The notes beneath the pieces were generated by a model. The model was not told the origin of the DNA. It saw only the letters and a list, made by a program, of their open reading frames with translations, and did not search any database. Below, piece by piece: positions 32,762 to 42,817 of a stretch of DNA of 47,224 nt (its first letter is position 1; each line of letters begins with the position of its first letter). The translations under genes were made by a program, and so were the position numbers. Origin of the DNA: Gemmatimonadota bacterium (lineage in GTDB: Bacteria; Gemmatimonadota; Gemmatimonadetes; Gemmatimonadales; Gemmatimonadaceae); contig JANYHJ010000030.1 of assembly GCA_025359135.1 (NCBI GenBank), forward strand, positions 1 through 47,224. The letters are read 5' to 3'.

Positions 32762-35700
32762 CTACGGCTTGGCGCGCTTCGACGGCTTGGAGAAGGGCGG
32801 CGGCGTCACCACCGGTTCGCCCTTCTCCTTGAGCAGGCGCAGCGTTTCCGCGACGGCACGCTCGAGCTGCGGATCGCGTCCCGCCGCGAGCGACTTCGCA
32901 TCAAGCAGTACCTCGATGTCGGGCGGAATGCCCTCGTTCTCCGCAATCCACTTGTTGGTGGCCGGGTCGAAGATGGCGTTGTCGGGTGCAGTGAGTGCGC
33001 CGCCATCGATGAGGGCGTAGTGCACGCTCGACTTGACCAACCCGCCCCACGTGCGCGCACCGATGAGCGGCCCGGCCTTCTGCTGGCGGAAGGCGAACGG
33101 GAAGTAGTCGCCGCCCGAACCGGCAAGCTCGTTGATGAGCAGGACCTTGGGACCGAGCACCCCCTGCGGCAGGCGGAACGGTTTGCCGTTGGGGACCTCG
33201 TTGGTGGCGGCCGCGCGCAGCGTGCGCGTCATGTGGTCCACCATGTAGTCGTCGAGGTTGCCGCCGCCGTTGAAGCGTTCGTCGATGACGGCGCCGGCCT
33301 TGTCCTGCTGCGCGAAGAGATAGCGGTTGAACGATGACGTGCCGGCCCCGCCCGTGTTCGGCACCCACACGTAGGCGAGCTTGCCGCCCGAGAGCCGGTC
33401 CACCGTACGGCGATTGTCCTCGACCCAGGCGCGCGTGCGGAGCGCGTTCTCGTTGCCCACGGGCACGATCGTCTCCGTCCAGCTGCCGTCCATGCCCGGC
33501 TTGTCGTTCAAGTGCACGACCGTCTGCCGGCCCGCCGTGCCATCGAAGGGGCGATACGGATCATCAGCGGCCGTGATCGCCTGTCCGTTGACGCCAACCA
33601 CGTAGTCGCCGACGCGCGCCTTGACGCCGGGACGATCGAGCGGCGCCGCCAGCCCCGGGTTCCAGCTCTCGAACGTGTAGATGCGCGCGATGCGCCACGC
33701 CCCGTTGGTGGCCGTGAGGTCGGCGCCCAGCAGCCCCACGCGATTGGTGTCGACCGCGGGCATGTCGCCACCGAACACGAACGAGTGGCCAACCGAGAGC
33801 TCACCGTTGACGAGGTCGAGCACGTAGTTGAGGTCGCTGCGATGGCGTACGTGCTCGAGGAGCGGGCGGTAGCGTGTGCACACGGCGTTCCAGTCGTTGC
33901 CGTGCATCGCGGGGTCGTAGAAGAAGTCCTTCTCGTATGCCCACGCTTCGTCGAACATCTGCCGGAACTCGGCCGCCCGGTCCACGAGCATCGAGAGGTG
34001 CACGGCGACGACGCCCTTGCCCGCTTCCGGCGCCTTGTCGGTGCCGACCACGCTCCACACCGGACCGACGCGCGTGAGCGCCTTCTTGCCGTCGGCGGAC
34101 ACGGCGAATGCCGTCACGTTGCGGGCGAAGACGTCGGTCTTGGCATCGACGAGCGTGAACTTGGAGATGGTCTCGCCCGGCTGGTTCTCGATCAGCTCGC
34201 CCGCGAAGAACGAACCCGCGGGACCCGCCACCAGCGAGCTGTAGCGGCGCACTGGCAGCGGCAGCGCGACGATGCGACGATCGAGCCCGGCGGTGTCGAT
34301 TCGCACCGGCACCGATCCCGTGTCGGGTTTGGCAGCCGGCGTGGTCGGCTCCTCGTCGCTCTTGGGTGCGAGTGGCGACGGATCGCCCTCGCGCAGCACG
34401 AGCGCATAGACGCCGTACGTCGCGCGCGTGAAGCCGGAGCTGGTGTTCGCCCAGCCGGACCCGAGCCCCAGGTCGGTGCTGGCGACGAAGTAGAGGTAGC
34501 GCCCACCGCGATCCCAAGCCGGTTCGCCGGCGTCGGCCATCGCATCAGTCACGGCGCGCACCTTGAGCGCGTCCACCGACCAGACCACGATGCGGCGCAT
34601 CATGTTCGGGTAGTACTTGCTGTAGGCGAGGTGCTTCGAGTCGGGCGACCAGGTGATCCCCTCGCGACCACGTCCGATGTTCGAGCCGTCGGCGTCGGCG
34701 GTCGTCAGGGTGCCAGTCTTGAGGTCGACGATGCGGATGCGCGTGTCGTCGTCCACGAACGCGATGCGCGCGCCATCGGGACTCCACGCCGGAATCCACG
34801 CGGCCTTCGACTCACCGATGGCAATGGTGCGCACCGTGCCACTGCCGTCCTGCGCGCCGATCATGAGCGCGTAGCCCTTGCCCGTGTTGTTGAACCACGC
34901 CACCTGCTTGCCGTCCGGCGACCAGATCGGCGCGTGGTCGGCGGCGGTCGAGCTGCTGGTGAGGTTGCGGACGTCGCCCTTCTCGGCCGGCACGGTGAAG
35001 ATGTCGCCGCGCGCCTCCATGAGCATGCGCTTGCCCGTGGGCGAGAGCGAGACGTTGGTGGCGCGCGTGGTGACGTCCTCGAACTTGGCCGTCATCCAGG
35101 GGAAGTCGCCGCGGCACGTGATCGTGAGCTTGGTGCTCTTGGCCGTCGCGGGATCGAGCAGATGGATGTAGCCGTCCTGCTCGTACACGAGGCCGCCCGC
35201 GCCGCCATCGAGCTGCTTGACGTCGACGTCGGTGAAGTGCGTGACCTGCGCGAGCACCTTGGTGCCGACATCGTACGACCAGACGTTCTCGGTCCAGTTG
35301 CGATCGGAGACGAAGAAGACCTTCGACCCGAGCCAGACGGGATAGAGGTCCATCGAGCGTTCGTTCGGAATCTTGACCTCGTCGAGCGAGGCGAGATCCA
35401 TGATCACGAGCGGCGTGTTCTGCCCGCCGCGATAGCTGCGCCACTCCACGTCCCAGCGGCGCATGCGATCGAGCACGAGCCGCTTGCCGTCGGATGAATA
35501 GCTGCCGGCGTGCGCCCACGGTGCGGCGATCAGCGTCGACGGCCCGCCCTCGGCGCTCACCGTCCAGAGGCGGCCGTAGATGGAGGGCGCGGTCTCGCGC
35601 GCCGACTCGTAGAGCACGCGCTGTCCGTCGGGCGACCAACCGCGTGCGGTGGACGGCGCGGGATACCAGGTGAGGCGCACCGGGTCGCCGCCCGCGGCGT

Positions 35701-35980
35701 CCATCACGTAGACCTGCGGCGTGCCGCTGCGGTCGGACGTGAAGGCGATGCGCGCGCCATCGGGACTGAAGTGCGGATCGCTCTCGACGGCGCCGGTGCT
35801 CGTGAGGCGCCGGGCGTCGCCGCCGTTGCGATCGGCGATCCAGAGGTCGGAGGCGTAGATGAACGCCACCTGCGCGGCGCTCACGGTCGGCTGGCGGAGC
35901 AAGCGCGTGCCTTGGGCACGGGCGGGAGCCGCGACGAGCGCGGCGAGGGCAAGCGCGACGAGCAGTGGCGACCGGCGCAT
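32762..35980 (-). CDS. Exported tricorn-type serine protease
   Basis: A 1072-residue protein with signal peptide (RRSPLLVALALAALVAAPARAQ), two WD40/PD40-like beta-propellers (repeated SPDGARIAF, SPDGQRVLY, SPDGKQVAW motifs up to about residue 500), a tricorn C1 segment, a PDZ domain (LDRPGVKARVGDYVVGVNGQAI) and a C-terminal peptidase S41 core. In the core the nucleophile Ser955 lies in AGSGGDYFP. Tricorn degrades peptides from the proteasome in archaea; bacterial exported homologues probably trim peptides in the periplasm. ATG 35980 starts the signal peptide. Together with the M1 aminopeptidase it suggests a peptide-feeding lifestyle. Confidence 0.92.
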   Translation of the reverse strand: MRRSPLLVALALAALVAAPARAQGTRLLRQPTVSAAQVAFIYASDLWIADRNGGDARRLTSTGAVESDPHFSPDGARIAFTSDRSGTPQVYVMDAAGGDPVRLTWYPAPSTARGWSPDGQRVLYESARETAPSIYGRLWTVSAEGGPSTLIAAPWAHAGSYSSDGKRLVLDRMRRWDVEWRSYRGGQNTPLVIMDLASLDEVKIPNERSMDLYPVWLGSKVFFVSDRNWTENVWSYDVGTKVLAQVTHFTDVDVKQLDGGAGGLVYEQDGYIHLLDPATAKSTKLTITCRGDFPWMTAKFEDVTTRATNVSLSPTGKRMLMEARGDIFTVPAEKGDVRNLTSSSTAADHAPIWSPDGKQVAWFNNTGKGYALMIGAQDGSGTVRTIAIGESKAAWIPAWSPDGARIAFVDDDTRIRIVDLKTGTLTTADADGSNIGRGREGITWSPDSKHLAYSKYYPNMMRRIVVWSVDALKVRAVTDAMADAGEPAWDRGGRYLYFVASTDLGLGSGWANTSSGFTRATYGVYALVLREGDPSPLAPKSDEEPTTPAAKPDTGSVPVRIDTAGLDRRIVALPLPVRRYSSLVAGPAGSFFAGELIENQPGETISKFTLVDAKTDVFARNVTAFAVSADGKKALTRVGPVWSVVGTDKAPEAGKGVVAVHLSMLVDRAAEFRQMFDEAWAYEKDFFYDPAMHGNDWNAVCTRYRPLLEHVRHRSDLNYVLDLVNGELSVGHSFVFGGDMPAVDTNRVGLLGADLTATNGAWRIARIYTFESWNPGLAAPLDRPGVKARVGDYVVGVNGQAITAADDPYRPFDGTAGRQTVVHLNDKPGMDGSWTETIVPVGNENALRTRAWVEDNRRTVDRLSGGKLAYVWVPNTGGAGTSSFNRYLFAQQDKAGAVIDERFNGGGNLDDYMVDHMTRTLRAAATNEVPNGKPFRLPQGVLGPKVLLINELAGSGGDYFPFAFRQQKAGPLIGARTWGGLVKSSVHYALIDGGALTAPDNAIFDPATNKWIAENEGIPPDIEVLLDAKSLAAGRDPQLERAVAETLRLLKEKGEPVVTPPPFSKPSKRAKP

Positions 35981-36074
35981 CACGAGCGAACCTCGGACTT
36001 CGAAGGGGGAGAGCGAACCGCATGAAACGTCCGTCGCGTCGGCCGTGCCCGCAAGCTGCTTGAGGCGCGCCGTT

Positions 36075-37463
36075 CTACTCGCGCGAGACGGTGCCGAGTA
36101 CGGTGGACGGCGAGAGTGGCGCGCCACGGAGCACCACGTGCCGGATTCGTCGCGTGTTGTCGATGCGCGCGAGCGGGTCGGCGTCGAGGAGCACGAGGTC
36201 GGCGAGCTTGCCGACACCGACGGATCCGAGCGCCGCGTCCTGTCGCAGGATTTTCGCGTTGCCGAGCGTGGCGGATGCGAGGACGTCGGCCGGAGCGAGT
36301 CCCGACTCGACGAGCAACGCCATCTCGTGATGGAGCGATGCGCCGGGCGTCACCTGCGGCTCGGCCGCGTCGGTGCCGACGAGAATCGGCACGCCGGCGC
36401 GATGCAGCATGCCGGTGAGCGCTTGGTAGGTGCGAAAGGTCTGCTGTCGTATCGAAAGCGGGCCCGCGCTGAAATCCTTGAAGCGACGCGGATTGTCGGC
36501 GCGCCAGTAGTCGCGCAGCCGGCGCGGCACGAGGGCGTTGTCGGCGTGCTCGACGACCTCTTGCTGGTCGGCGAAGAAGAGCGTACCCCAGAAGACCATC
36601 AGCGTCGGGTCCACCGCCGTGCCACTCGCCGCCACCTGGTCGATGAGGCGCTTGGCGGCATCGGACGCGAGGTCGACTGAATGACGGTCGGCAGGATTGG
36701 CGCGAATGAAGTCCGCGATGGTGTAGATGTGTTCGAGCGAATCGATGCCGTCCGCGACGGCGTCGCGCGGGTGGTAGTGCTCGAGGTGTCCTGCCACCGC
36801 CATGCCCCGCGCATGCGCCTCGGCGATCACGCGCTGCCCGACCGGACGCTCGCAGCCGACGTAGAGCTTGAGCGTGCTCACGCCCCACGCCGCCATGTCG
36901 TCCACGAAGGGCACGACTTGCGCGGGATCGGTGAGACTCCACCCGACATCGGGGTGATCGAGCGTGGCGCCGTCGATGAGGAAGCTGCCCGGAAAGATGC
37001 GCGGGCCCAGGTCGGGATGCGCCGCCACCCAATGCTGCAGGAGTCGCTGCGCCGGCACGTTGTCGCCCGTGCTCCGTACCGACGTGACGCCATGCGCGAC
37101 CCAGAGCGGCAGGATCTCGTCGCCCGTCATGCGAGCCTGGTAGAGCACGTGGGTGAGGTGCACGTGCGCGTCGATGAGGCCGGGGAGCGCCCAACGACCA
37201 CGCCCGTCGATGACGCGCGCGGATGGCGGAATCGGCACGGCACTCGCGTCGTCCACGGCGGCGATCCGATCGCCGCGGATGAGGATCGTCTGGTGCGGCC
37301 GCATGCGACGCGCCACGCTGTCGAAGAGCGTGACGTCACGGATGGCGAGGTCGGCGACGAGCTCGCCGCGTGATGGCGCGGACGGCCAGTGACCGAGCCC
37401 GAGCGCGGCGGCACCTGCGAATGCGGAGGTGCGCATGAAGGCGCGGCGATCCTGATCATTCAT
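36075..37463 (-). CDS. Tat-exported amidohydrolase (imidazolonepropionase-like)
   Basis: A 462-residue enzyme with a twin-arginine signal (DRRAFMRTSAFAGAAALGLG) and the metal motifs GLIDAHVHLTH, AGHLEHYH, SLEHIYT and LVGTDAAEP. The C-terminal VGKLADLVLLDADPL strand is typical of the family. ATG 37463 has AAGGAG eight bases upstream. Relatives act as prolidases or on lactams and other amides. It is divergent from another exported amidohydrolase of the same superfamily across 242 bases, so they may be jointly controlled. Confidence 0.9.
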   Translation of the reverse strand: MNDQDRRAFMRTSAFAGAAALGLGHWPSAPSRGELVADLAIRDVTLFDSVARRMRPHQTILIRGDRIAAVDDASAVPIPPSARVIDGRGRWALPGLIDAHVHLTHVLYQARMTGDEILPLWVAHGVTSVRSTGDNVPAQRLLQHWVAAHPDLGPRIFPGSFLIDGATLDHPDVGWSLTDPAQVVPFVDDMAAWGVSTLKLYVGCERPVGQRVIAEAHARGMAVAGHLEHYHPRDAVADGIDSLEHIYTIADFIRANPADRHSVDLASDAAKRLIDQVAASGTAVDPTLMVFWGTLFFADQQEVVEHADNALVPRRLRDYWRADNPRRFKDFSAGPLSIRQQTFRTYQALTGMLHRAGVPILVGTDAAEPQVTPGASLHHEMALLVESGLAPADVLASATLGNAKILRQDAALGSVGVGKLADLVLLDADPLARIDNTRRIRHVVLRGAPLSPSTVLGTVSRE

Positions 37464-37705
37464 CTGGCATGCTCCTTCACGCGGCGTGAACGCTCCGGGC
37501 GAAGGTGCGGTGTCCGGGCGGCGCGCGGAAGAGGTCGCGCCCTGCGTAGTTGCCGAGTGCGGCTGTAGCGCGTACTGTCGTCTGCGCGTGGCGCATTCAG
37601 CCAGCGCGGACGCGGAGGGCGCTCGGGGTTCATCCGACATTCGTTCGGCGATCATCCGGCGTTCACCGGCGTTCCCCAACCGTCTTCAGCATGCCGCGAG
37701 GCTAC

Positions 37706-38995
37706 ATGCGTCCGATCATCCTTGCCGCGACCGCGCTCCTCTTCGCGCACCACGCCGGTGCACAAGCAAGCGCGCCTACCGCGCCGCGATCCTTCGCGAT
37801 CAGGGCGGGGCGCGTGATCGACGGGCGCGGCGGCCCGCCGCTGCTCAACGCGGTCATTCTCGTGAATGGCGAGCGCATCTCGGCGGTCGGAACGAACGTC
37901 GCGATTCCCGCCGGCATGCCGGTGATCGACCTCTCGAAGTACACCGTGCTGCCCGGGCTCATCGACTGCCACGACCACATCACCGAAGGGGCGGAGGCCG
38001 GCGCGGCGGCGCAGTTCCGCACTAGCCATGTGGACGCGGCCATTCGCGGCACCGTCTACGCGAAGCGCACGCTCGACGCGGGCTTCACCTCGATCCGCAA
38101 CCTGGGCGCGCCCGAGTTCACCGACGTGGCGCTCCGCAACGCGATCAACGCCGGGCTCATTCCCGGGCCGCGCATCTGGGCGGGCACGATGATCATCAGC
38201 GCGACGGGCGGACATGGCGACGTCAACGGCCTCTCGCCGTACTACCGGAACTCGGAAGCCACGGGCATCGCCGATGGAGTCGACGAGATCCGCGCCAAGG
38301 TGCGTCTGCTCGTCAAGCGCGGCGCCGACGTGATCAAGGTGGTGGCCACGGCAGGTGCGAGCAGCGAGGAAGAGAGTGTCGACGCCGCGCTCTACTCGCA
38401 GGCCGAGCTCGACGCGCTCGTGGACGAGGCGAAGATGTGGGGGAAGAAGGTGGCCGCGCACGCACACGGCGCCGAGGGAATCAAGCGGGCGGTGCGCGCC
38501 GGCGTGGCGAGCATCGAGCACGGCACCTTCCTCGATGAGGAGGGCGCACGGCTCATGGTCGAGCGCGGCACGTATCTCTCGAAGGACTCGTACGACGATC
38601 GCTGGTTCTGGGAGCACGCCGCTGCGCTCGGGTACTCGCAGCACATCGTCGACAAGCTCGGCAAGCTCGTCCAGGGACACGAGGCGTCGACCAAGCTGGC
38701 GATGCGCATGGGCGTCAAGATCGCCTTCGCGACGGACGCCGGCGTGTTGCCGCACGGCGAGAATGCGAAACAGTTCCGCGACTACGTCGCGTGGGGGATG
38801 ACACCGATGGCGGCGATCATGACGGCGACGACGAGCGCGGCGGACCTGCTGGGCGCCGCTGACCGGCTGGGCGCGATCGCGCCGGGCTACCTCGCGGACC
38901 TGATCGCGACGAGCGACAATCCGCTCGCCGACATCACGGCACTCGAACGCGTGCGGTTCGTGATGAAGGGTGGTGTCGTGGTGAAGCTGCCGTAG
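37706..38995 (+). CDS. Exported Xaa-Pro-dipeptidase-like amidohydrolase
   Basis: A 429-residue enzyme with a signal peptide (MRPIILAATALLFAHHAGAQ), metal motif GLIDCHDHIT, lysine candidate in DVIKVVATAGASS, HAHGAEGIKRAV, IEHGTFLD and FATDAGVLPHG. The pattern resembles the Sgx9260-type Xaa-Arg/Lys dipeptidases and prolidases of the amidohydrolase superfamily, which split C-terminal residues from short peptides. ATG 37706 is used; ATG 37691 would add five residues before the signal peptide. It ends ten bases before the stop of the second pilin, which is convergent. Confidence 0.88.
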   Translation: MRPIILAATALLFAHHAGAQASAPTAPRSFAIRAGRVIDGRGGPPLLNAVILVNGERISAVGTNVAIPAGMPVIDLSKYTVLPGLIDCHDHITEGAEAGAAAQFRTSHVDAAIRGTVYAKRTLDAGFTSIRNLGAPEFTDVALRNAINAGLIPGPRIWAGTMIISATGGHGDVNGLSPYYRNSEATGIADGVDEIRAKVRLLVKRGADVIKVVATAGASSEEESVDAALYSQAELDALVDEAKMWGKKVAAHAHGAEGIKRAVRAGVASIEHGTFLDEEGARLMVERGTYLSKDSYDDRWFWEHAAALGYSQHIVDKLGKLVQGHEASTKLAMRMGVKIAFATDAGVLPHGENAKQFRDYVAWGMTPMAAIMTATTSAADLLGAADRLGAIAPGYLADLIATSDNPLADITALERVRFVMKGGVVVKLP

Positions 38996-39004
38996 ACGAC
39001 GGCG

Positions 39005-39418
39005 CTAGTAGCAGGTCACGTCGCCCGCTGCCTGCCCCGACGCCGCGAACGCGCCCGTGCCACCCACACCCTGGAAGAGCGAACAGGTCTGGGTCGACGC
39101 GGCATGCCGCACCTGCGCATTCCACCCGGTGGCGTTGCCCGCGGTGCCGCCCGCGACGAGCGTGGTGCCGGTGGTCGGCGTCCAGAGCGACGCGCCGTTC
39201 TTGTTGACCATGCCGCTGGCCGTCGCGGAGGCGTACACCTGCCAATCCTGGTAGTAGCCCTCCTGCGCGGTGGCGAGGTTGCGTAGGTCGCTCTTCATCT
39301 GCGTGATGTAGGCCTTCTCGCGATTGCTCGAGAACTTGGGGATCGCGATGGCGGCGAGGATGCCGATGATGATCACGACGATCATCAGCTCGATGAGGGT
39401 GAAGGCGCGACGGGACAT
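39005..39418 (-). CDS. Type IV pilin-like protein with Ala at the cleavage site
   Basis: A 137-residue paralogue of the pilin at 30715: leader MSRRA, helix FTLIELMIVVIIIGILAAIAIPKF, then KFSSNREKAYITQMKSDLRNLA and a tail with QTCSLFQG and GDVTCY. The residue before Phe is Ala, not the near-invariant Gly, so processing by PilD may be slow or done by a relaxed peptidase. Glu5 is kept. It lies downstream of the APC permease gene with 156 bases between them. Confidence 0.9.
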   Translation of the reverse strand: MSRRAFTLIELMIVVIIIGILAAIAIPKFSSNREKAYITQMKSDLRNLATAQEGYYQDWQVYASATASGMVNKNGASLWTPTTGTTLVAGGTAGNATGWNAQVRHAASTQTCSLFQGVGGTGAFAASGQAAGDVTCY

Positions 39419-39542
39419 GGCGGCTGCTTCGGGAAGAGACGCGGGCGGTAGCGGAGAAATGTGCAGGACGGGCTTGGGGTTGGCGAGAAGCGAGCAGCGG
39501 CTACTTCAACAGCAACAAACGCAAGACTTCAACGGCACAAGC

Positions 39543-39568
39543 AGCTCCTTCGCTCCGCTCAGGACGAC
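39543..39568. repeat. Possible dispersed intergenic repeat element
   Basis: The stretch TCCTTCGCTCCGCTCAGGA at 39547-39565 resembles a short interspersed motif (TCCTTCGCT..GCTCAGGATGAC-like) found between genes in many environmental bacteria. It lies upstream of the second pilin. Only one copy is in the window. Confidence 0.4.
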
Positions 39569-39574
39569 GGCTGC

Positions 39575-40921
39575 TCACCTCTTCCGGTACAACCACCAGC
39601 CGATCGCGATCGGGCCCACGACGCCGACCACCATCTTGAGCTCGAAGGTGGCCACGCTCGTCACGTCGGCGGTGGGCAGGAAGGCCGCGACGATGCCGAC
39701 GGCTGTCGTCACCAGGCCGACCATGCCCGCCGCGCGCGCGCCTGCGCCCACGCCACCGAGCCGCATCAGTGCCAGGAACAGGTAGCAGAAGGGCGCGAGC
39801 TGGATCACCACCGCCGCCTTGAGCAGCACCTGATACGCTTCGGCCACGCTCGATCCCACGAACGACATGAGCGTGAACAGGGCCGCGAGCACGGCGCAGA
39901 CGATGAGCGCGACGTGCGGTGATCCCCACTTGGGATGCACGCGCCCGAGGCCCGCCGGCAGCGCACTCGTCAGTCCCGCGACAAACGGCACGCGCGCGCT
40001 GCCCGCGAACCACGCCGACGCCGCTCCGCCGATCGCGAGGCCGAGCACGACCGCCACCGGCGCGACGATCCACTCGGCGTGCGCGGCCAGCGCGCCTGCG
40101 CTCACCGCCTGCATGATGCCCTGGATGACGCCCAACTGCGCGATCGGCACAAGCGCGAGCACCGCTGCGGTCACGAGCAGGTAGGAGCCGAGCGCCATCA
40201 CGCCGGCGATGATGACGGCGGGCTTCAGGTCGCGCGCGGGATCGCGGATCTCGTCGCCCATGGTGGAGGCCAACTCGACGCCGACGAGCGCGTTGCACAT
40301 CACGGCGAAGCTCGTGATCATCTCCCATCCCGCGCCGGTCACGAGTGGTGGATGCTGTGCCACGCCGCGTTGCCACGCGAGCAGTCCCGCCACGAGCACG
40401 AGCAGCACGCTCAACCCCGCACCGATGCCGCCCAGGTTCTGGATCCACTTGCCGACACCCAGGCCGCGGATGTTGAGCCCGGTGATGAGCGCGAGCCAGC
40501 CGAACGCGATGCCGGCCACGAACCACTTCGCGTTGACGAGATCGGCTGAGCGTTCGCCACCGACGAACGCGAAGATGCCGGCCATGTAGACCAGCAGCAC
40601 CGGGATGTAGAAGAGGTTGTTGACCCAGTAGCACCAGCCGGCGAGGAAGCCGTGTGACTCGCCGAACTCCTCGCGGATCCAGAGGTACACGCCACCTTCG
40701 CCCGGATGGCGCTTGGCCAGGACGAGCACCGCGATCGCCTCAGGGATGAAGAAGGCCGCGAAGGCGAGCGTCCAGAGCAGCAACGACGCGCGTCCGTACA
40801 CCGCGGCGGGCGGCACGTTGTTGATGTTGACGATGGCGACGATCTTGAGGAGCACGAGGTCGAGCCGTCCGAGCGAGCGCGGGACGCTGCCGGCCGCGCT
40901 CGGGCCTGCCTCGGCTGTCAC
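39575..40921 (-). CDS. APC-superfamily amino acid/polyamine permease
   Basis: A 448-residue membrane protein with about twelve hydrophobic helices, starting RLDLVLLKIVAIVNINNVP and including PEGGVYLWI-like PGEGGVYLWIREEFG, the half-helix motif of the LeuT-fold APC transporters, and EIRDPARDLKPAV. Members import amino acids, putrescine or related amines by proton symport. GTG 40921 lies three bases after the stop of the upstream flavoprotein gene, so it belongs to the polyamine/GABA run and probably imports a substrate of it. Confidence 0.87.
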   Translation of the reverse strand: MTAEAGPSAAGSVPRSLGRLDLVLLKIVAIVNINNVPPAAVYGRASLLLWTLAFAAFFIPEAIAVLVLAKRHPGEGGVYLWIREEFGESHGFLAGWCYWVNNLFYIPVLLVYMAGIFAFVGGERSADLVNAKWFVAGIAFGWLALITGLNIRGLGVGKWIQNLGGIGAGLSVLLVLVAGLLAWQRGVAQHPPLVTGAGWEMITSFAVMCNALVGVELASTMGDEIRDPARDLKPAVIIAGVMALGSYLLVTAAVLALVPIAQLGVIQGIMQAVSAGALAAHAEWIVAPVAVVLGLAIGGAASAWFAGSARVPFVAGLTSALPAGLGRVHPKWGSPHVALIVCAVLAALFTLMSFVGSSVAEAYQVLLKAAVVIQLAPFCYLFLALMRLGGVGAGARAAGMVGLVTTAVGIVAAFLPTADVTSVATFELKMVVGVVGPIAIGWWLYRKR

Positions 40922-40924
40922 GCG

Positions 40925-42817
40925 CTAGCCTTGGCGCGACAGCTCGCCCACCGCGCGGTACGCGTGGTCGATGGCGGCGTCGGTGTACGAGTACGCGCCC
41001 GCGTCGGCGTTGGCGATCGCGATGCGCCCGAACGGCCGCCGCGCCACCTCGCACGGCGTTTCGCCGCCCTTCACCCAGAAGTCGTCCCAGAGCGAGTTGT
41101 ACTGGTACGCGTAGCCGTGCGGCCAGCGGTTGACAGTGATGCCCGCGATGTCTCGCGCAGGATCGAAGCCACCGGGACCGAGCGCACGAGCGAGCTGGTC
41201 GCGGATCGAACGCTCGATGCTGGCGAACGATGTGGTGAACAGCTCCTTGCGTCCCTCGCGATGTTGGTCGCGAATGGGGAGGCCGGGCTTGCACGCGGCC
41301 TTCGAGAGGTGGAGCGTGACCGGCTTGGCGGGATTGGTGGTGTGGTGGTAGTCGCCCACGCTCACGGGGAAGTCGAGGTTGACGCTCGTGTGCCACGCAT
41401 TGGGCATCGTGACGCTGTTGACGCCGAGCGCCTTGAACGCGGTCCACTGCTTGACCACCACGTTCGTGTAGACGAGCGGCACCTTGATCGCGAACGCGAG
41501 GGCATCCTTCTGTGAACTGGGCAGTGCGGGACAGAGATACGGAATGCCCGCGTGCCAGCAGGCGAGCACGACGCGCTGCGCCTTCACCTCTTCGAGACGG
41601 CCGCGACGCACGTAGCTCACGATCACGCCCTTCGCCGATTGCGGATCGCCATCGTGTTCGACGCGCACCACCGTGCTCTCGAGCCGGATGCGCACGTTCG
41701 ACCTGGCCTCGTCGAGCATCGCATAGTTCGCCCGCGCGGTCACGATGTCAGCGGCCGTCGATCCGGGAATGGCCGCCGGGATGAGCCGCCGCACGAGCAG
41801 GCGCGCGATCGTCGCGTTGCCGTCGGGAAAGTGGTAGTAGTAGCGTTCCGCTTCGTCATTGCGGATCGAATCGTAGTTCTGCCCAGCACCGGCGCCGGGT
41901 TCGAGCCCCATCTGCTGGAAACCCGGGAAGCCGAGTCCGAAGGCGTCCTGCGCGGGGACGGCGTCGATGCCCGCGCCGAAGAGTCCGTGCGGCCGCGTCT
42001 GGTAGACGGGCAGGATCGCGGCGTCGAGCTTGAGCACCTGCGTGAGGAAGTCGGCGTAACTCACGCGCGCGAGGCGGCGCTTCTTGGCGTCACTGGTTTC
42101 GCCGGGCCACGGATCGGCCGGTCCCGCGATCAGCCGGCGCAGGTCGTCCTTGGCCGTGTCTGAGAGCGGCATGGCCGCAATCATCGACTGGTCCATGCCG
42201 CGACCCTTGCCGACGGCGAGCACGTCGCGCCCGTAGTGCTCGCGGTCGAAGAAGAGGCCGGGCTTGAGCCCCATCGACGGATAGAGGCTGCTGTCGACGG
42301 CACGCGCGTACGCACTCACGTCGATCCCCAGGTCGCTGATGAGCGCCTGGGCGGTCGCGCTGTACGGCGCCGGACTGTCGATCGACTGCGTGCCACCATA
42401 GCCGATGATCGTGCGGCCGCCCGCGCTGAACTCGTTGCGCTTGGCGTGCCCGCCGAAATCGTCGTGGTTGTCGAGCACGAGCACGCGTGCGCCGGGATTG
42501 GCCGCGCGGAAGTAGTGCGCGGCCGCGAGCCCCGAGATGCCGCCACCGACGATCACGAGGTCGTACTCCGCATCGACCGACCGCGCGCGTCCCGCGCTCT
42601 CCCAGAAGGTGCCGTCGCGCAAGGAGTGAAAGAGCTCGAACGAACCCACATGCGAGCCACGCAGTCCCATGCGCGCCGGCGGATACGGCGCGGTTCCCTG
42701 TGCGCCGAGCATGTGCATCCATGGCGAGAGCGCCGTGGCGCTCACACCGAGTGCGACGCCGTCGAGAAAATCCCGGCGCGTGATGCGCCGCCCCATGCCC
42801 AGGTCGCGATCGCTCAC
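40925..42817 (-). CDS. spdH: Spermidine-dehydrogenase-like Tat-exported FAD protein
   Basis: A 630-residue flavoprotein with a twin-arginine signal (RRITRRDFLDGVALGVSATAL), a MGLRGSHVGSFE segment and a Rossmann GGGISGLAAAHYF at 91-103 followed by LDNHDDFGGHAKRNEF. These blocks are those of spermidine dehydrogenase (SpdH) of Pseudomonas. SpdH oxidises spermidine in the periplasm to diaminopropane and 4-aminobutanal. GTG 42817 overlaps the ALDH stop as GTGA. The gab genes next to it give the pathway for the product. Activity is inferred from the motifs and context. Confidence 0.72.
   Translation of the reverse strand: MSDRDLGMGRRITRRDFLDGVALGVSATALSPWMHMLGAQGTAPYPPARMGLRGSHVGSFELFHSLRDGTFWESAGRARSVDAEYDLVIVGGGISGLAAAHYFRAANPGARVLVLDNHDDFGGHAKRNEFSAGGRTIIGYGGTQSIDSPAPYSATAQALISDLGIDVSAYARAVDSSLYPSMGLKPGLFFDREHYGRDVLAVGKGRGMDQSMIAAMPLSDTAKDDLRRLIAGPADPWPGETSDAKKRRLARVSYADFLTQVLKLDAAILPVYQTRPHGLFGAGIDAVPAQDAFGLGFPGFQQMGLEPGAGAGQNYDSIRNDEAERYYYHFPDGNATIARLLVRRLIPAAIPGSTAADIVTARANYAMLDEARSNVRIRLESTVVRVEHDGDPQSAKGVIVSYVRRGRLEEVKAQRVVLACWHAGIPYLCPALPSSQKDALAFAIKVPLVYTNVVVKQWTAFKALGVNSVTMPNAWHTSVNLDFPVSVGDYHHTTNPAKPVTLHLSKAACKPGLPIRDQHREGRKELFTTSFASIERSIRDQLARALGPGGFDPARDIAGITVNRWPHGYAYQYNSLWDDFWVKGGETPCEVARRPFGRIAIANADAGAYSYTDAAIDHAYRAVGELSRQG

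Noticed and set aside
38964..38978. MKGG motif resembling the peptide leaders
   Set aside because: It is the normal C-terminal strand of the amidohydrolase (RFVMKGGVVV), not a leader.
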